Source of the DNA: Taudactylus pleione
Lineage: Eukaryota > Chordata > Amphibia > Anura > Myobatrachidae
Reading direction: 5' to 3'
NCBI GenBank assembly: GCA_031769625.1
Contig: JAUIMM010002020.1
Span: 248,001 to 312,000 of the forward strand
Length of the DNA: 64,000 nucleotides
The position numbers and the translations under genes were made by a program. Below, piece after piece: positions 52,701-64,000 of this stretch (its first letter is position 1; each line of letters opens with the position of its first letter). The notes below the pieces were generated by a model. That model was given only the letters and a program-made list of their open reading frames with translations, did not search any database and was not told the origin of the DNA.

Positions 52701-53943
52701 TGGATGTGTTGAAGACCAAGACCCACAAATGTGATGTGAAATGGTTTTTCTCCCATGTTGCGTTTAAGAGAAAACAGCAAATGCACGTTTTAGGCCAAAA
52801 TGCATTGAAAGCAATGGAAACAACAAAAGCGCATACTTTGTGTTATCTTCTCTTGTAGCAAACACAGGCAGCTCAAAATTTCACTGGATGTGTTGAAGAC
52901 CAAGACCCACAAATGTGATGTGAAATGGTTTTTCTCCCATGTTGCGTTTAAGAGAAAACAGCAAATGCACGTTTTAGGCCAAAATGCATTGAAAGCAATG
53001 GAAACAACAAAAGCGCATACTTTGTGTTATCTTCTCTTGTAGCAAACACAGGCAGCTCAAAATTTCACTGGATGTGTTGAAGACCAAGACCCACAAATGT
53101 GATGTGAAATGGTTTTTCTCCCATGTTGCGTTTAAGAGAAAACAGCAAATGCACGTTTTAGGCCAAAATGCATTGAAAGCAATGGAAACAACAAAAGCGC
53201 ATACTTTGTGTTATCTTCTCTTGTAGCAAACACAGGCAGCTCAAAATTTCACTGGATGTGTTGAAGACCAAGACCAACAAATGTGATGTGAAATGGTTTT
53301 TCTCCCATGTTGCGTTTAAGAGAAAACAGCAAATGCACGTTTTAGGCCAAAATGCTTTGAAAGCAATGGAAACAACAAAAGCGCATACTTTGTGTTATCT
53401 CCACTTGTAGCAAACACAGACAGCTCAAAATTTCACTGGATGTGTTGAAGACCAAGACCCACAAATGTGATGTGAAATGGTTTTTCTCCCATGTTGCGTT
53501 TAAGAGAAAACAGCAAATGCACGTTTTAGGCCAAAATGCATTGAAAGCAATGGAAACAACAAAAGCGCATACTTTGTGTTATCTCCTCTTGTAGCAAACA
53601 CAGACAGCTCAAAATTTCACTGGATGTGTTGAAGACCAATACCCACAAATGTGATGTGAAATGGTTTTTCTCCCATGTTGCGTTTAAGAGAAAACAGCAA
53701 TTGCTCGTTTTAGGCCAAAATGCATTGAAAGCAATGGAACCAACAAAAGCGCATACTTTGTGTTATCTCCTCTTGTAGCAAACACAGACAGCTCAACATT
53801 TCAATGGATGTCTTGAAGACCAAGACCCACAAATGTGATGTGAAATGGTTTTTCTCCCATGTTGCGTTTAAGAGAAAACAGCAATTGCTCGTTTTAGGCC
53901 AAAATGCATTGAAAGCAATGGAACAACAAAAGCGCATACTTTG
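49725..53943 (+). repeat. 23-monomer duplicated segment, right copy
   Basis: Right copy of 44025-47877. It differs by loss of two bases near 50106 (GCAAACAGACAG instead of GCAAACACAGACAG) and by two additional monomers near 51500-51867. It retains GATGTGTTG near 52706 where the left copy has GATGCGTTG (46641). Between the two copies lies a 1.85-kb stretch that is mostly the second 9-monomer unit. Confidence 0.8.
51500..51867 (+). repeat. Two-monomer insertion within the right duplicated copy
   Basis: Relative to the left copy near 45800, 368 extra bases (2 x 184) are present. They include the rare allele ACAACGAAAGCTCATACG near 51535, which occurs elsewhere only near 59623. The insertion boundaries are uncertain because neighbouring units are nearly identical. 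Confidence 0.65.
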
Positions 53944-54328
53944 TGTTATCTCCTCTTGTAGCAAACACAGACAGCTCAAAATTTCACTGGATGTCTTGAA
54001 GACAAAGGCCCACAAATGTGATGTGAAATGGTTTTTCTCCCATGTTGCATTTAAGAGAAAACAGCAATTGCTCGTTTTAGGCCAAAATGCATTGAAAGCA
54101 ATGGAACAACAAAAGCGCATACTTTGTGATATCTCCTCTTGTAGCAAACACAGGCAGCTCAAAATTTCACTGGATGTGTTGAAGACCAAGACCAACAAAT
54201 GTGATGTGAAATGGTTTTTCTCCCATGTTGCGTTTAAGAGAAAACAGCAAATGCACGTTTTAGGCCAAAATGCATTGAAAGCAATGAAAACAACAAAAGC
54301 GCAAACTTTGTGTTATCTCCTCTTGTAG
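53804..54328 (+). repeat. Consecutive 183-bp monomers creating the longest open frame
   Basis: Two units in a row lack the same A (about 53920 and 54103). Because 183 is divisible by three, the plus-strand frame stays open for 174 codons here, and an overlapping antisense frame of 162 codons lies at 53710-54198. The translation is the same short segment three times over. I see no recognisable domain, signal or start context, so I treat it as repeat sequence rather than a gene. Confidence 0.8.
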
Positions 54329-57017
54329 CAAACACAGACAGCTCAAAATTTCACTGGATGTGTTGAAGACCAAGACCCACAAATGTGATGTGAAATGGTT
54401 TTTCTCCCATGTTGCGTTTAAGAGAAAACAGCAATTGCTCGTTTTAGGCAAAATTGCATTGAAAGCAATGGAACCAACAAAAGCGCATACTTTGTGTTAT
54501 CTCCTCTTGTAGCAAACACAGACAGCTCAAAATTTCACTGGATGTGTTGAAGACCAAGACCCACAAATGTGATGTGAAATGGTTTTTCTCCCATGTTGCG
54601 TTTAAGAGAAAACAGCAATTGCACGTTTTAGGCCAAAATGCATTGAAAGCAATGGAAACAACAAAAGCGCATACTTTGTGTTATCTCCTCTTGTAGCAAA
54701 CACAGGCAGCTCAAAATTTCACTGGATGTGTTGAAGACCAAGACCAACAAATGTGATGTGAAATGGTTTTTCTCCCATGTTGCGTTTAAGAGAAAACAGC
54801 AAATGCACGTTTTAGGCCAAAATGCATTGAAAGCAATGGAAACAACAAAAGCGCATACTTTGTGTTATCTCCTCTTGTAGCAAACACAGACAGCTCAAAA
54901 TTTTACTGGATGTGTTGAAGACCAATACCCACAAATGTGATGTGAAATGGTTTTTCTCCCATGTTGCGTTTAAGAGAAAACAGCAATTGCTCGTTTTAGG
55001 CCAAAATGCATTGAAAGCAATGGAACAACAAAAGCGCATACTTTGTGATATCTCCTCTTGTAGCAAACACAGGCAGCTCAAAATTTCACTGGATGTGTTG
55101 AAGACGAAGACCAACAAATGTGATGTGAAATGTTTTTTCTCCCATGTTGCGTTTAAGAGAAAACAGCAAATGCACGTTTTAGGCCAAAATGCATTGAAAG
55201 CAATGGAAACAACAAAAGCGCATACTTTGTTTTATCTCCTCTTGTAGCAAACACAGGCAGCTCAAAATTTCACTGGATGTGTTGAAGACCAAGACCCACA
55301 AATGTGATGTGAAATGGTTTTTCTCCCATGTTGCGTTTAAGAGAAAACAGCAATTGCTCGTTTTAGGCCAAAATGCATTGAAAGCAATGGAAACAACAAA
55401 AGCTCATACGTTGTGTTATCTCCTCTTGTAGCAAACACAGACAGCTCAAAATTTCACTGGATGTGTTGAAGACCAAGACCCACAAATGTGATGTGAAATG
55501 GTTTTTCTCCCATGTTGCGTTTAAGAGAAAACAGCAAATGCACGTTTTAGGCCAAAATGCATTGAAAGCAATGGAAACAACAAAAGCGCATACTTTGTGT
55601 TATCTTCTCTTGTAGCAAACACAGGCAGCTCAAAATTTCACTGGATGTGTTGAAGACCAAGACCCACAAATGTGATGTGAAATGGTTTTTCTCCCATGTT
55701 GCGTTTAAGAGAAAACAGCAAATGCACGTTTTAGACCAAAATGCATTGAAAGCAATGGAAACAACAAAAGCGCATACTTTGTGTTATCTTCTCTTGTAGC
55801 AAACACAGGCAGCTCAAAATTTCACTGGATGTGTTGAAGACCAAGACCAACAAATGTGATGTGAAATGGTTTTTCTCCCATGTTGCGTTTAAGAGAAAAC
55901 AGCAAATGCACGTTTTAGGCCAAAATGCTTTGAAAGCAATGGAAACAACAAAAGCGCATACTTTGTGTTATCTCCACTTGTAGCAAACACAGACAGCTCA
56001 AAATTTCACTGGATGTGTTGAAGACCAAGACCCACAAATGTGATGTGAAATGGTTTTTCTCCCATGTTGCGTTTAAGAGAAAACAGCAAATGCACGTTTT
56101 AGGCCAAAATGCATTGAAAGCAATGGAAACAACAAAAGCGCATACTTTGTGTTATCTCCTCTTGTAGCAAACACAGACAGCTCAAAATTTCACTGGATGT
56201 GTTGAAGACCAATACCCGCAAATGTGATGTGAAATGGTTTTTCTCCCATGTTGCGTTTAAGAGAAAACAGCAATTGCTCGTTTTAGGCCAAAATGCATTG
56301 AAAGCAATGGAACCAACAAAAGCGCATACTTTGTGTTATCTCCTCTTGTAGCAAACACAGACAGCTCAAAATTTCAATGGATGTCTTGAAGACCAAGACC
56401 CACAAATGTGATGTGAAATGGTTTTTCTCCCATGTTGCGTTTAAGAGAAAACAGCAATTGCTCGTTTTAGGCCAAAATGCATTGAAAGCAATGGAACAAC
56501 AAAAGCGCATACTTTGTGATATCTCCTCTTGTAGCAAACACAGGCAGCTCAAAATTTCACTGGATGTGTTGAAGACCAAGACCAACAAATGTGATGTGAA
56601 ATGGTTTTTCTCCCATGTTGCGTTTAAGAGAAAACAGCAAATGCACGTTTTAGGCCAAAATGCATTGAAAGCAATGGAAACAACAAAAGCGCATACTTTG
56701 TTTTATCTCCTCTTGTAGCAAGCACAGGCAGCTCAAAATTTCACTGGATGTGTTGAAGACCAAGACCCACAAATGTGATGTGAAATGGTTTTTCTCCCAT
56801 GTTGCGTTTAAGAGAAAACAGTAAATGCACGTTTTAGGCCAAAATGCTTTGAAAGCAATGGAAACAACAAAAGCGCATACTTTGTGTTATCTCCACTTGT
56901 AGCAAACACAGACAGCTCAAAATTTCACTGGATGTGTTGAAGACCAAGACCCACAAATGTGATGTGAAATGGTTTTTCTCCCATGTTGCGTTTAAGAGAA
57001 AACAGCAATTGCACGTT

Positions 57018-58556
57018 TTAGGCCAAAATGCATTGAAAGCAATGGAAACAACAAAAGTGCATACTTTGTGTTATCTCCTCTTGTAGCAAACACAGACAGC
57101 TCAAAATTTCACTGGATGTCTTGAAGACCAAGACCCACAAATGTGATGTGAAATGGTTTTTCTCCCATGTTGCGTTTAAGAGAAAACAGCAATTGCTCGT
57201 TTTAGGCCAAAATGCATTGAAAGCAATGGAACAACAAAAGCGCATACTTTGTGATATCTCCTCTTGTAGCAAACACAGGCATCTCAAAATTTCACTGGAT
57301 GTGTTGAAGACCAAGACCCACAAATGTGATGTGAAATGGTTTTTCTCCCATGTTGCGTTTAAGAGAAAACAGCAAATGCACGTTTTAGGCCAAAATGCAT
57401 TGAAAGCAATGGAAACAACAAAAGCGCATACTTTGTGTTATCTTCTCTTGTAGCAAACACAGGCAGCTCAAAATTTCACTGGATGTGTTGAAGACCAAGA
57501 CCCACAAATGTGATGTGAAATGGTTTTTCTCCCATGTTGCGTTTAAGAGAAAACAGCAAATGCACGTTTTAGGCCAAAATGCATTGAAAGCAATGGAAAC
57601 AACAAAAGCACATACTTTGTGTTATCTTCTCTTGTAGCAAACACAGGCAGCTCAAAATTTCACTGGATGTGTTGAAGACCAAGACCAACAAATGTGATGT
57701 GAAATGGTTTTTCTCCCATGTTGCGTTTAAGAGAAAACAGCAAATGCACATTTTAGGCCAAAATGCTTTGAAAGCAATGGAAACAACAAAAGCGCATACT
57801 TTGTGTTATCTCCACTTGTAGCAAACACAGACAGCTCAAAATTTCACTGGATGTGTTGAAGACCAAGACCCACAAATGTGATGTGAAATGGTTTTTCTCC
57901 CATGTTGCGTTTAAGAGAAAACAGCAAATGCACGTTTTAGGCCAAAATGCATTGAAAGCAATGGAAACAACAAAAGCGCATACTTTGTGTTATCTCCTCT
58001 TGTAGCAAACACAGACAGCTCAAAATTTCACTGGATGTGTTGAAGACCAATACCCACAAATGTGATGTGAAATGGTTTTTCTCCCATGTTGCGTTTAAGA
58101 GAAAACAGCAATTGCTCGTTTTAGGCAAAAATGCATTGAAAGCAATGGAACCAACAAAAGCGCATACTTTGTGTTATCTCCTCTTGTAGCAAACACAGAC
58201 AGCTCAAAATTTCACTGGATGTCTTGAAGACCAAGACCCACAAATGTGATGTGAAATGGTTTTTCTCCCATGTTGCGTTTAAGAGAAAACAGCAATTGCT
58301 TGTTTTAGGCCAAAATGCATTGAAAGCAATGGAACAACAAAAGCGCATACTTTGTGATATCTCCTCTTGTAGCAAACACAGGCAGCTCAAAATTTCACTG
58401 GATGTGTTGAAGACCAAGACCAACAAATGTGATGTGAAATGGTTTTTCTCCCATGTTGCGTTTAAGAGAAAACAGCAAATGCACGTTTTAGGCCAAAATG
58501 CATTGAAAGCAATGGAAACAACAAAAGCGCATACTTTGTGTTATCTCCTCTTGTAG
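57018..58556 (+). repeat. Long-range duplicated block, right member
   Basis: It matches 42864-44218 at a distance of 77-78 monomers. It carries extra units with GGCATCTC (about 57280, 58567, 58934), an allele I noticed only in this region, followed by a GTTTTATC unit (about 58719). Confidence 0.7.
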
Positions 58557-61464
58557 CAAACACAGGCATCTCAAAATTTCACTGGATGTGTTGAAGACCA
58601 AGACCAACAAATGTGATGTGAAATGGTTTTTCTCCCATGTTGCGTTTAAGAGAAAACAGCAAATGCACGTTTTAGGCCAAAATGCATTGAAAGCAATGGA
58701 AACAACAAAAGCGCATACTTTGTTTTATCTCCTCTTGTAGCAAACACAGGCAGCTCAAAATTTCACTGGATGTGTTGAAGACCAAGACCCACAAATGTGA
58801 TGTGAAATGGTTTTTCTCCCATGTTGCGTTTAAGAGAAAACAGCAAATGCACGTTTTAGGCCAAAATGCATTGAAAGCAATGGAACAACAAAAGCGCATA
58901 CTTTGTGATATCTCCTCTTGTAGCAAACACAGGCATCTCAAAATTTCACTGGATGTGTTGAAGACCAAGACCCACAAATGTGATGTGAAATGGTTTTTCT
59001 CCCATGTTGCGTTTAAGAGAAAACAGCAAATGCACGTTTTAGGCCAAAATGCATTGAAAGCAATGGAAACAACAAAAGCGCATACTTTGTGTTATCTTCT
59101 CTTGTAGCAAACACAGGCAGCTCAAAATTTCACTGGATGTGTTGAAGACCAAGACCCACAAATGTGATGTGAAATGGTTTTTCTCCCATGTTGCGTTTAA
59201 GAGAAAACAGCAAATGCCCTTTTTAAGCCAAAATGCATTGAAAGCAATGGAAACAACAAAAGCACATACTTTGTGTTATCTTCTCTTGTAGCAAACACAG
59301 GCAGCTCTAAATTTCACTGGATGTGTTGAAGACCAAGACCCACAAATGTGATGTGAAATGGTTTTTCTCCCATGTTGCGTTTAAGAGAAAACAGCAAATG
59401 CACGTTTTAGGCCAAAATGCATTGAAAGCAATGGAAACAACAAAAGCGCATACTTTGTGTTATCTTCTCTTGTAGCAAACACAGGCAGCTCAAAATTTCA
59501 CTGCATGTGTTGAAGACCAAGACCCACAAATGTGATGTGAAATGGTTTTTCTCCCATGTTGCGTTTAAGAGAAAACAGCAAATGCACGTTTTAGGCCAAA
59601 ATGCATTGAAAGCAATGGAAACAACGAAAGCTCATACGTTGTGTTATCTCCTCTTGTAGCAAACACAGACAGCTCAAAATTTCACTGGATGTGTTGAAGA
59701 CCAAGATCCACAAATGTGATGTGAAATGGTTTTTCTCCCATGTTGCGTTTAAGAGAAAACAGCAAATGCACGTTTTAGGCCAAAATGCATTGAAAGCAAT
59801 GGAAACAACAAAAGCGCATACTTTGTGTTATCTTCTCTTGTCGCAAACACAGGCAGCTCAAAATTTCACTGGATGTGTTGAAGACCAAGACCCACAAATG
59901 TGATGTGAAATGGTTTTTCTCCCATGTTGCGTTTAAGAGAAAACAGCAAATGCACGTTTTATGCCAAAATGCATTGAAAGCAATGGAAACAACAAAAGCG
60001 CATACTTTGTGTTATCTTCTCTTGTAGCAAACACAGGCAGCTCAAAATTTCACTGGATGTGTTGAAGACCAAGACCAACAAATGTGATGTGAAATGGTTT
60101 TTCTCCCATGTTGCGTTTAAGAGAAAACAGCAAATGCACGTTTTAGGCCAAAATGGTTTGAAAGCAATGGAAACAACAAAAGCGTATACTTTGTGTTATC
60201 TCCACTTGTAGCAAACACAGACAGCTCAAAATTTCACTGGATGTGTTGAAGACCAATACCCACAAATGTGATGTGAAATGGTTTTTCTCCCATGTTGCGT
60301 TTAAGAGAAAACAGCAATTGCTCGTTTTAGGCAAAAATGCATTGAAAGCAATGGAACCAACAAAAGCGCATACTTTGTGTTATCTCCTCTTGTAGCAAAC
60401 ACAGACAGCTCAAAATTTCACTGGATGTCTTGAAGACCAAGACCCACAAATGTGATGTGAAATGGTTTTTCTCCCATGTTGCGTTTAAGAGAAAACAGCA
60501 AATGCACGTTTTAGGCCAAAATGCATTGAAAGCAATGGAAACAACAAAAGCGCATACTTTGTGTTATCTCCTCTTGTAGCAAACACAGGCAACTCAAAAT
60601 TTCACTGGATGTGTTGAAGACCAAGACCAACAAATGTGATGTGAAATGGTTTTTCTCCCATGTTGCGTTTAAGAGAAAACAGCAAATGCACGTTTTAGGC
60701 CAAAATGCTTTGAAAGCAATGGAAACAACAAAAGCGCATACTTTGTGTTATCTCCACTTGTAGCAAACACAGACAGCTCAAAATTTCACTGGATGTGTTG
60801 AAGACCAATACCCACAAATGTGATGTGAAATGGTTTTTCTCCCATGTTGCGTTTAAGAGAAAACAGCAAATGCACGTTTTAGGCCAAAATGCATTGAAAG
60901 CAATGGAAACAACAAAAGCGCATACTTTGTGTTATCTCCTCTTGTAGCAAACACAGGCAGCTCAAAATTTCACTGGATGTGTTGAAGATCAATACCCACA
61001 AATGTGATGTGAAATGGTTTTTCTCCCATGTTGCGTTTAAGAGAAAACAGCAATTGCTCGTTTTAGGCCAAAATGCATTGAAAGCAATGGAAACAACAAA
61101 AGTGCATACTTTGTGTTATCTCCTCTTGTAGCAAACACAGACAGCTCAAAATTTCACTGGATGTGTTGAAGACCAAGACCAACAAATGTGATGTGAAATG
61201 GTTTTTCTCCCATGTTGCGTTTAAGAGAAAACAGCAAATGCACGTTTTAGGCCAAAATGCTTTGAAAGCAATGGAAACAACAAAAGCGCATACTTTGTGT
61301 TATCTCCACTTGTAGCAAACACAGACAGCTCAAAATTTCACTGGATGTGTTGAAGACCAATACCCACAAATGTGATGTGAAATGGTTTTTCTCCCATGTT
61401 GCGTTTAAGAGAAAACAGCAATTGCTCGTTTTAGGCAAAAAAGCATTGAAAGCAATGGAACCAA

Positions 61465-62275
61465 CAAAAGCGCATACTTTGTGTTATCTCCTCTTGTAGC
61501 AAACACAGACAGCTCAAAATTTCACTGGATGTGTTGAAGACAAATACCCACAAATGTGATGTGAAATGGGTTTTCTCCCATGTTGCGTTTAAGAGAAAAC
61601 AGCAATTGCTCGTTTTAGGCCAAAATGCATTGAAAGCAATGGAACAACAAAAGCGCATACTTTGTGATATCTCCTCTTGTAGCAAACACAGGCAGCTCAA
61701 AATTTCCCTGGATGTGTTGAAGACCAAGACCAACAAATGTGATGTGAAATGGTTTTTCTCCCATGTTGCGTTTAAGAGAAAACAGCAAATGCACGTTCTA
61801 CGCCAAAATGCATTGAAAGCAATGAAAACAACAAAAGCGCATACTTTGTGTTATCTCCTCTTGTAGCAAACACAGACAGCTCAAAATTTCACTGGATGTG
61901 TTGAAGACCAAGACCCACAAATGTGATGTGAAATGGTTTTTCTCCCATGTTGCGTTTAAGAGAAAACAGCAATTGCTCGTTTTAGGCAAAAATGCATTGA
62001 AAGCAATGGAACCAACAAAAGCGCATACTTTGTGTTATCTCCTCTTGTAGCAAACACAGACAGCTCAAAATTTCACTGGATGTGTTGAAGACCAAGACCC
62101 ACAAATGTGATGTGAAATGGTTTTTCTCCCATGTTGCGTTTAAGAGAAAACAGCAATTGCTCGTTTTAGGCAAAAATGCATTGAAAGCAATGGAACCAAC
62201 AAAAGCGCATACTTTGTGTTATCTCCTCTTGTAGCAAACACAGACAGCTCAAAATTTCACTGGATGTGTTGAAGA
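61465..62275 (+). repeat. About four-monomer duplicated segment near right edge, left copy
   Basis: It matches 62936-63746 at 1471 bases (8 x 184 minus one). Shared private alleles are GACAAATACCC (about 61539/63010), AATGGGTTTTC, ATTTCCCTGG (about 61703/63174) and TACGCCAAAATG (about 61799/63270). A difference is GTTCTACG versus GTTTTACG at the last site. Confidence 0.75.
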
Positions 62276-62935
62276 CCAAGACCAACAAATGTGATGTGAA
62301 ATTGTTTTTCTCACATGTTGCGTTTAAGAGAAAACAGCAAATGCACGTTTTAGGCCAAAATGCATTGAAAGCAATGGAAACAACAAAAGCGCATACTTTG
62401 TGTTATCTCCTCTTGTAGCAAACACAGACAGCTCAAAATTTCACTGGATGTGTAGAAGATCAAGACCCACAAATGTGATGTGAAATGGTTTTTCTCCCAT
62501 GTTGCGTTTAAGAGAAAACAGCAATTGCACGTTTTAGGCCAAAATGCATTGAAAGCAATGGAAACAACAAAAGCGCATACTTTGTGTTATCTTCTCTTGT
62601 AGCAAACACAGGCAGCTCAAAATTTCACTGGATGTGTTGAAGACCAAGACCAACAAATGTGATGTGAAATGGTTTTTCTTCCATGTTGCGTTTAAGAGAA
62701 AACAGCAAATGCACGTTTTAGGCCAAAATGCTTTGAAAGCAATGGAAACAATAAAAGCGCATACTTTGTGTTATCTCCACTTGTAGCAAACACAGACAGC
62801 TCAACATTTCACTGGATGTGTTGAAGACCAAGACCCACAAATGTGATGTGAAATGGTTTTTCTCCCATGTTGCGTTTAAGAGAAAACAGCAAATGCACGT
62901 TTTAGGCCAAAATGCTTTGAAAGCAATGGAAACAA

Positions 62936-63746
62936 CAAAAGCGCATACTTTGTGTTATCTCCTCTTGTAGCAAACACAGACAGTTCAAAATTTCACTGGA
63001 TGTGTTGAAGACAAATACCCACAAATGTGATGTGAAATGGGTTTTCTCCCATGTTGCGTTTAAGAGAAAACAGCAATTGCTCGTTTTAGGCCAAAATGCA
63101 TTGAAAGCAATGGAACAACAAAAGCGCATACTTTGTGATATCTCCTCTTGTAGCAAACACAGGCAGCTCAAAATTTCCCTGGATGTGTTGAAGACCAAGA
63201 CCAACAAATGTGATGTGAAATGGTTTTTCTCCCATGTTGCGTTTAAGAGAAAACAGCAAATGCACGTTTTACGCCAAAATGCATTGAAAGCAATGAAAAC
63301 AACAAAAGCGCATACTTTGTGTTATCTCCTCTTGTAGCAAACACAGACAGCTCAAAATTTCACTGGATGTGTTGAAGACCAAGACCCACAAATGTGATGT
63401 GAAATGGTTTTTCTCCCATGTTGCGTTTAAGAGAAAACAGCAATTGCTCGTTTTAGGCAAAAATGCATTGAAAGCAATGGAACCAATTAAAGCGCATACT
63501 TTGTGTTATCTCCTCTTGTAGCAAACACAGACAGCTCAAAATTTCACTGGATGTGTTGAAGACCAAGACCCACAAATGTGATGTGAAATGGTTTTTCTCC
63601 CATGTTGCGTTTAAGAGAAAACAGCAATTGCTCGTTTTAGGCAAAAATGCATTGAAAGCAATGGAACCAACAAAAGCGCATACTTTGTGTTATCTCCTCT
63701 TGTAGCAAACACAGACAGCTCAAAATTTCACTGGATGTGTTGAAGA
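62936..63746 (+). repeat. About four-monomer duplicated segment near right edge, right copy
   Basis: Right copy of 61465-62275. After it, the order of two marked units is reversed compared with the left copy: the GAAGATCAAG unit (62455, 63743) follows the GAAATTGTTTTTCTCACATG unit on the left (62298) but precedes it on the right (63953). This points to separate exchanges around the duplication. Confidence 0.7.
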
Positions 63747-64000
63747 TCAAGACCCACAAATGTGATGTGAAATGGTTTTTCTCCCATGTTGCGTTTAAGA
63801 GAAAACAGCAATTGCACGTTTTAGGCCAAAATGCATTGAAAGCAATGGAAACAACAAAAGCGCATACTTTGTGTTATCTCCTCTTGTAGCAAACACAGGC
63901 AGCTCAAAATTTCACTGGATGTGTTGAAGACCAAGACCAACAAATGTGATGTGAAATTGTTTTTCTCACATGTTGCGTTTAAGAGAAAACAGCAAATGCA

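Larger units (their letters stand above)
1..64000 (+). repeat. 184-bp head-to-tail satellite array filling the whole window
   Basis: The window starts at a monomer boundary that I set arbitrarily at the motif CAAAAGCGCAT, and that motif recurs about every 184 bases to the end. The last unit begins at 63855 and is cut at its base 146, giving 347 complete units. All units have the same orientation; I found no inverted unit, unique spacer or foreign insertion. Units differ mainly by substitutions at recurring sites, and blocks of variants recur together as higher-order repeats. A unit of 170-190 bp in long homogeneous arrays is typical of centromeric and pericentromeric satellites in animals and plants, so that is the most likely identity. 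This is inferred from size and organisation, not from recognising the family. A subtelomeric or other heterochromatic satellite is the alternative. Confidence 0.98.
42850..64000 (+). repeat. Array domain III: distinct monomer set rich in 183-bp units
   Basis: Seventeen units here lack one A near the unit end (ATGGAACAACAAAAG), at about 43074, 43992, 45097, 46198, 47853, 49508, 50794, 52266, 53920, 54103, 55021, 56493, 57227, 58331, 58881, 61640 and 63111. Only one such unit was found to the left (about 5146). Most are followed by GTGATATCTCC. Other frequent alleles are GATGTCTTG, TCTTCTCTTG with GGCAGCTC, and TATCTCCACTTG preceded by CTTTGTG. Palindrome-free AAATGCACG units occur in runs of five (for example 45242-45978 and 46714-47450). 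The domain continues past the right edge of the window. Confidence 0.8.

Noticed and set aside
53804..54328. A repetitive-protein gene of 174 codons
   Set aside because: The frame exists only because two adjacent units lost the same base. An equally open frame lies on the opposite strand, and flanking 184-bp units break it.
1..64000. Dozens of open frames of 60-113 codons on both strands
   Set aside because: They recur with the satellite unit, have near-identical translations, overlap each other antisense and show no recognised domain or independent gene signals. They are translations of the repeat.
1..64000. CRISPR array
   Set aside because: The repeat unit is about 184 bp with no unique spacers and no cas-like genes; the whole period is repeated.
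1..64000. CENP-B box
   Set aside because: The consensus monomer has no TTCG...CGGG arrangement. CGGG/CCCG is essentially absent (one CCCG from a private substitution near 56216).

Overview
The whole 64-kb window is one uninterrupted satellite DNA array. It is built from a monomer of about 184 bp repeated head to tail on one strand. I count 347 complete monomers plus a final 146-bp partial one. I see no unique sequence, transposon, RNA gene, inversion or credible protein-coding gene. The consensus monomer is about 39% G+C (counted by hand on the consensus). The scale and layering, with monomers grouped into multi-monomer higher-order repeats (HORs), suggest a eukaryotic centromeric or pericentromeric array from a long-read assembly. 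I do not recognise the family and cannot name the organism. Decay at all three CpG sites of the monomer suggests a genome with CpG methylation, so a vertebrate is possible but not shown.

Layout. Domain I (about 1-28,200) is made of variable-length copies of an HOR whose first copy is 18 monomers (1-3311). Some copies are lengthened or shortened by whole monomers. A 12-monomer tandem duplication (8777-13191) and smaller 3- and 4-monomer duplications sit inside it. Domain II (about 28,200-42,850) keeps some domain I blocks but adds its own marker alleles. It contains a 20-monomer (3.69 kb) tandem duplication and three monomers with a 9-bp internal duplication. Domain III (about 42,850-64,000) is a different set of monomers, rich in a 183-bp form. 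It has duplications of 9 monomers, of 21-23 monomers, of about 4 monomers near the right edge, and a pair of related blocks about 14.2 kb apart.

Length accounting. I found 37 insertion/deletion events relative to the 184-bp unit: 27 deletions removing 28 bases and 10 insertions adding 34 bases. Their sum (+6) equals the phase drift seen at the last monomer, so this catalogue is probably close to complete. Nearly all other variation is substitution at about a dozen sites per monomer.

There are no genes to work together. The many short open frames on both strands are by-products of the repeat. The 183-bp monomers are exactly 61 codons long, so an open frame can pass through them into the next unit on both strands at once; this yields the longest frames in the window (174 and 162 codons, overlapping antisense). 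The interest lies in the array's history of unequal exchange, in a two-state 10-bp palindrome inside the monomer, and in whether this is the functional centromere.
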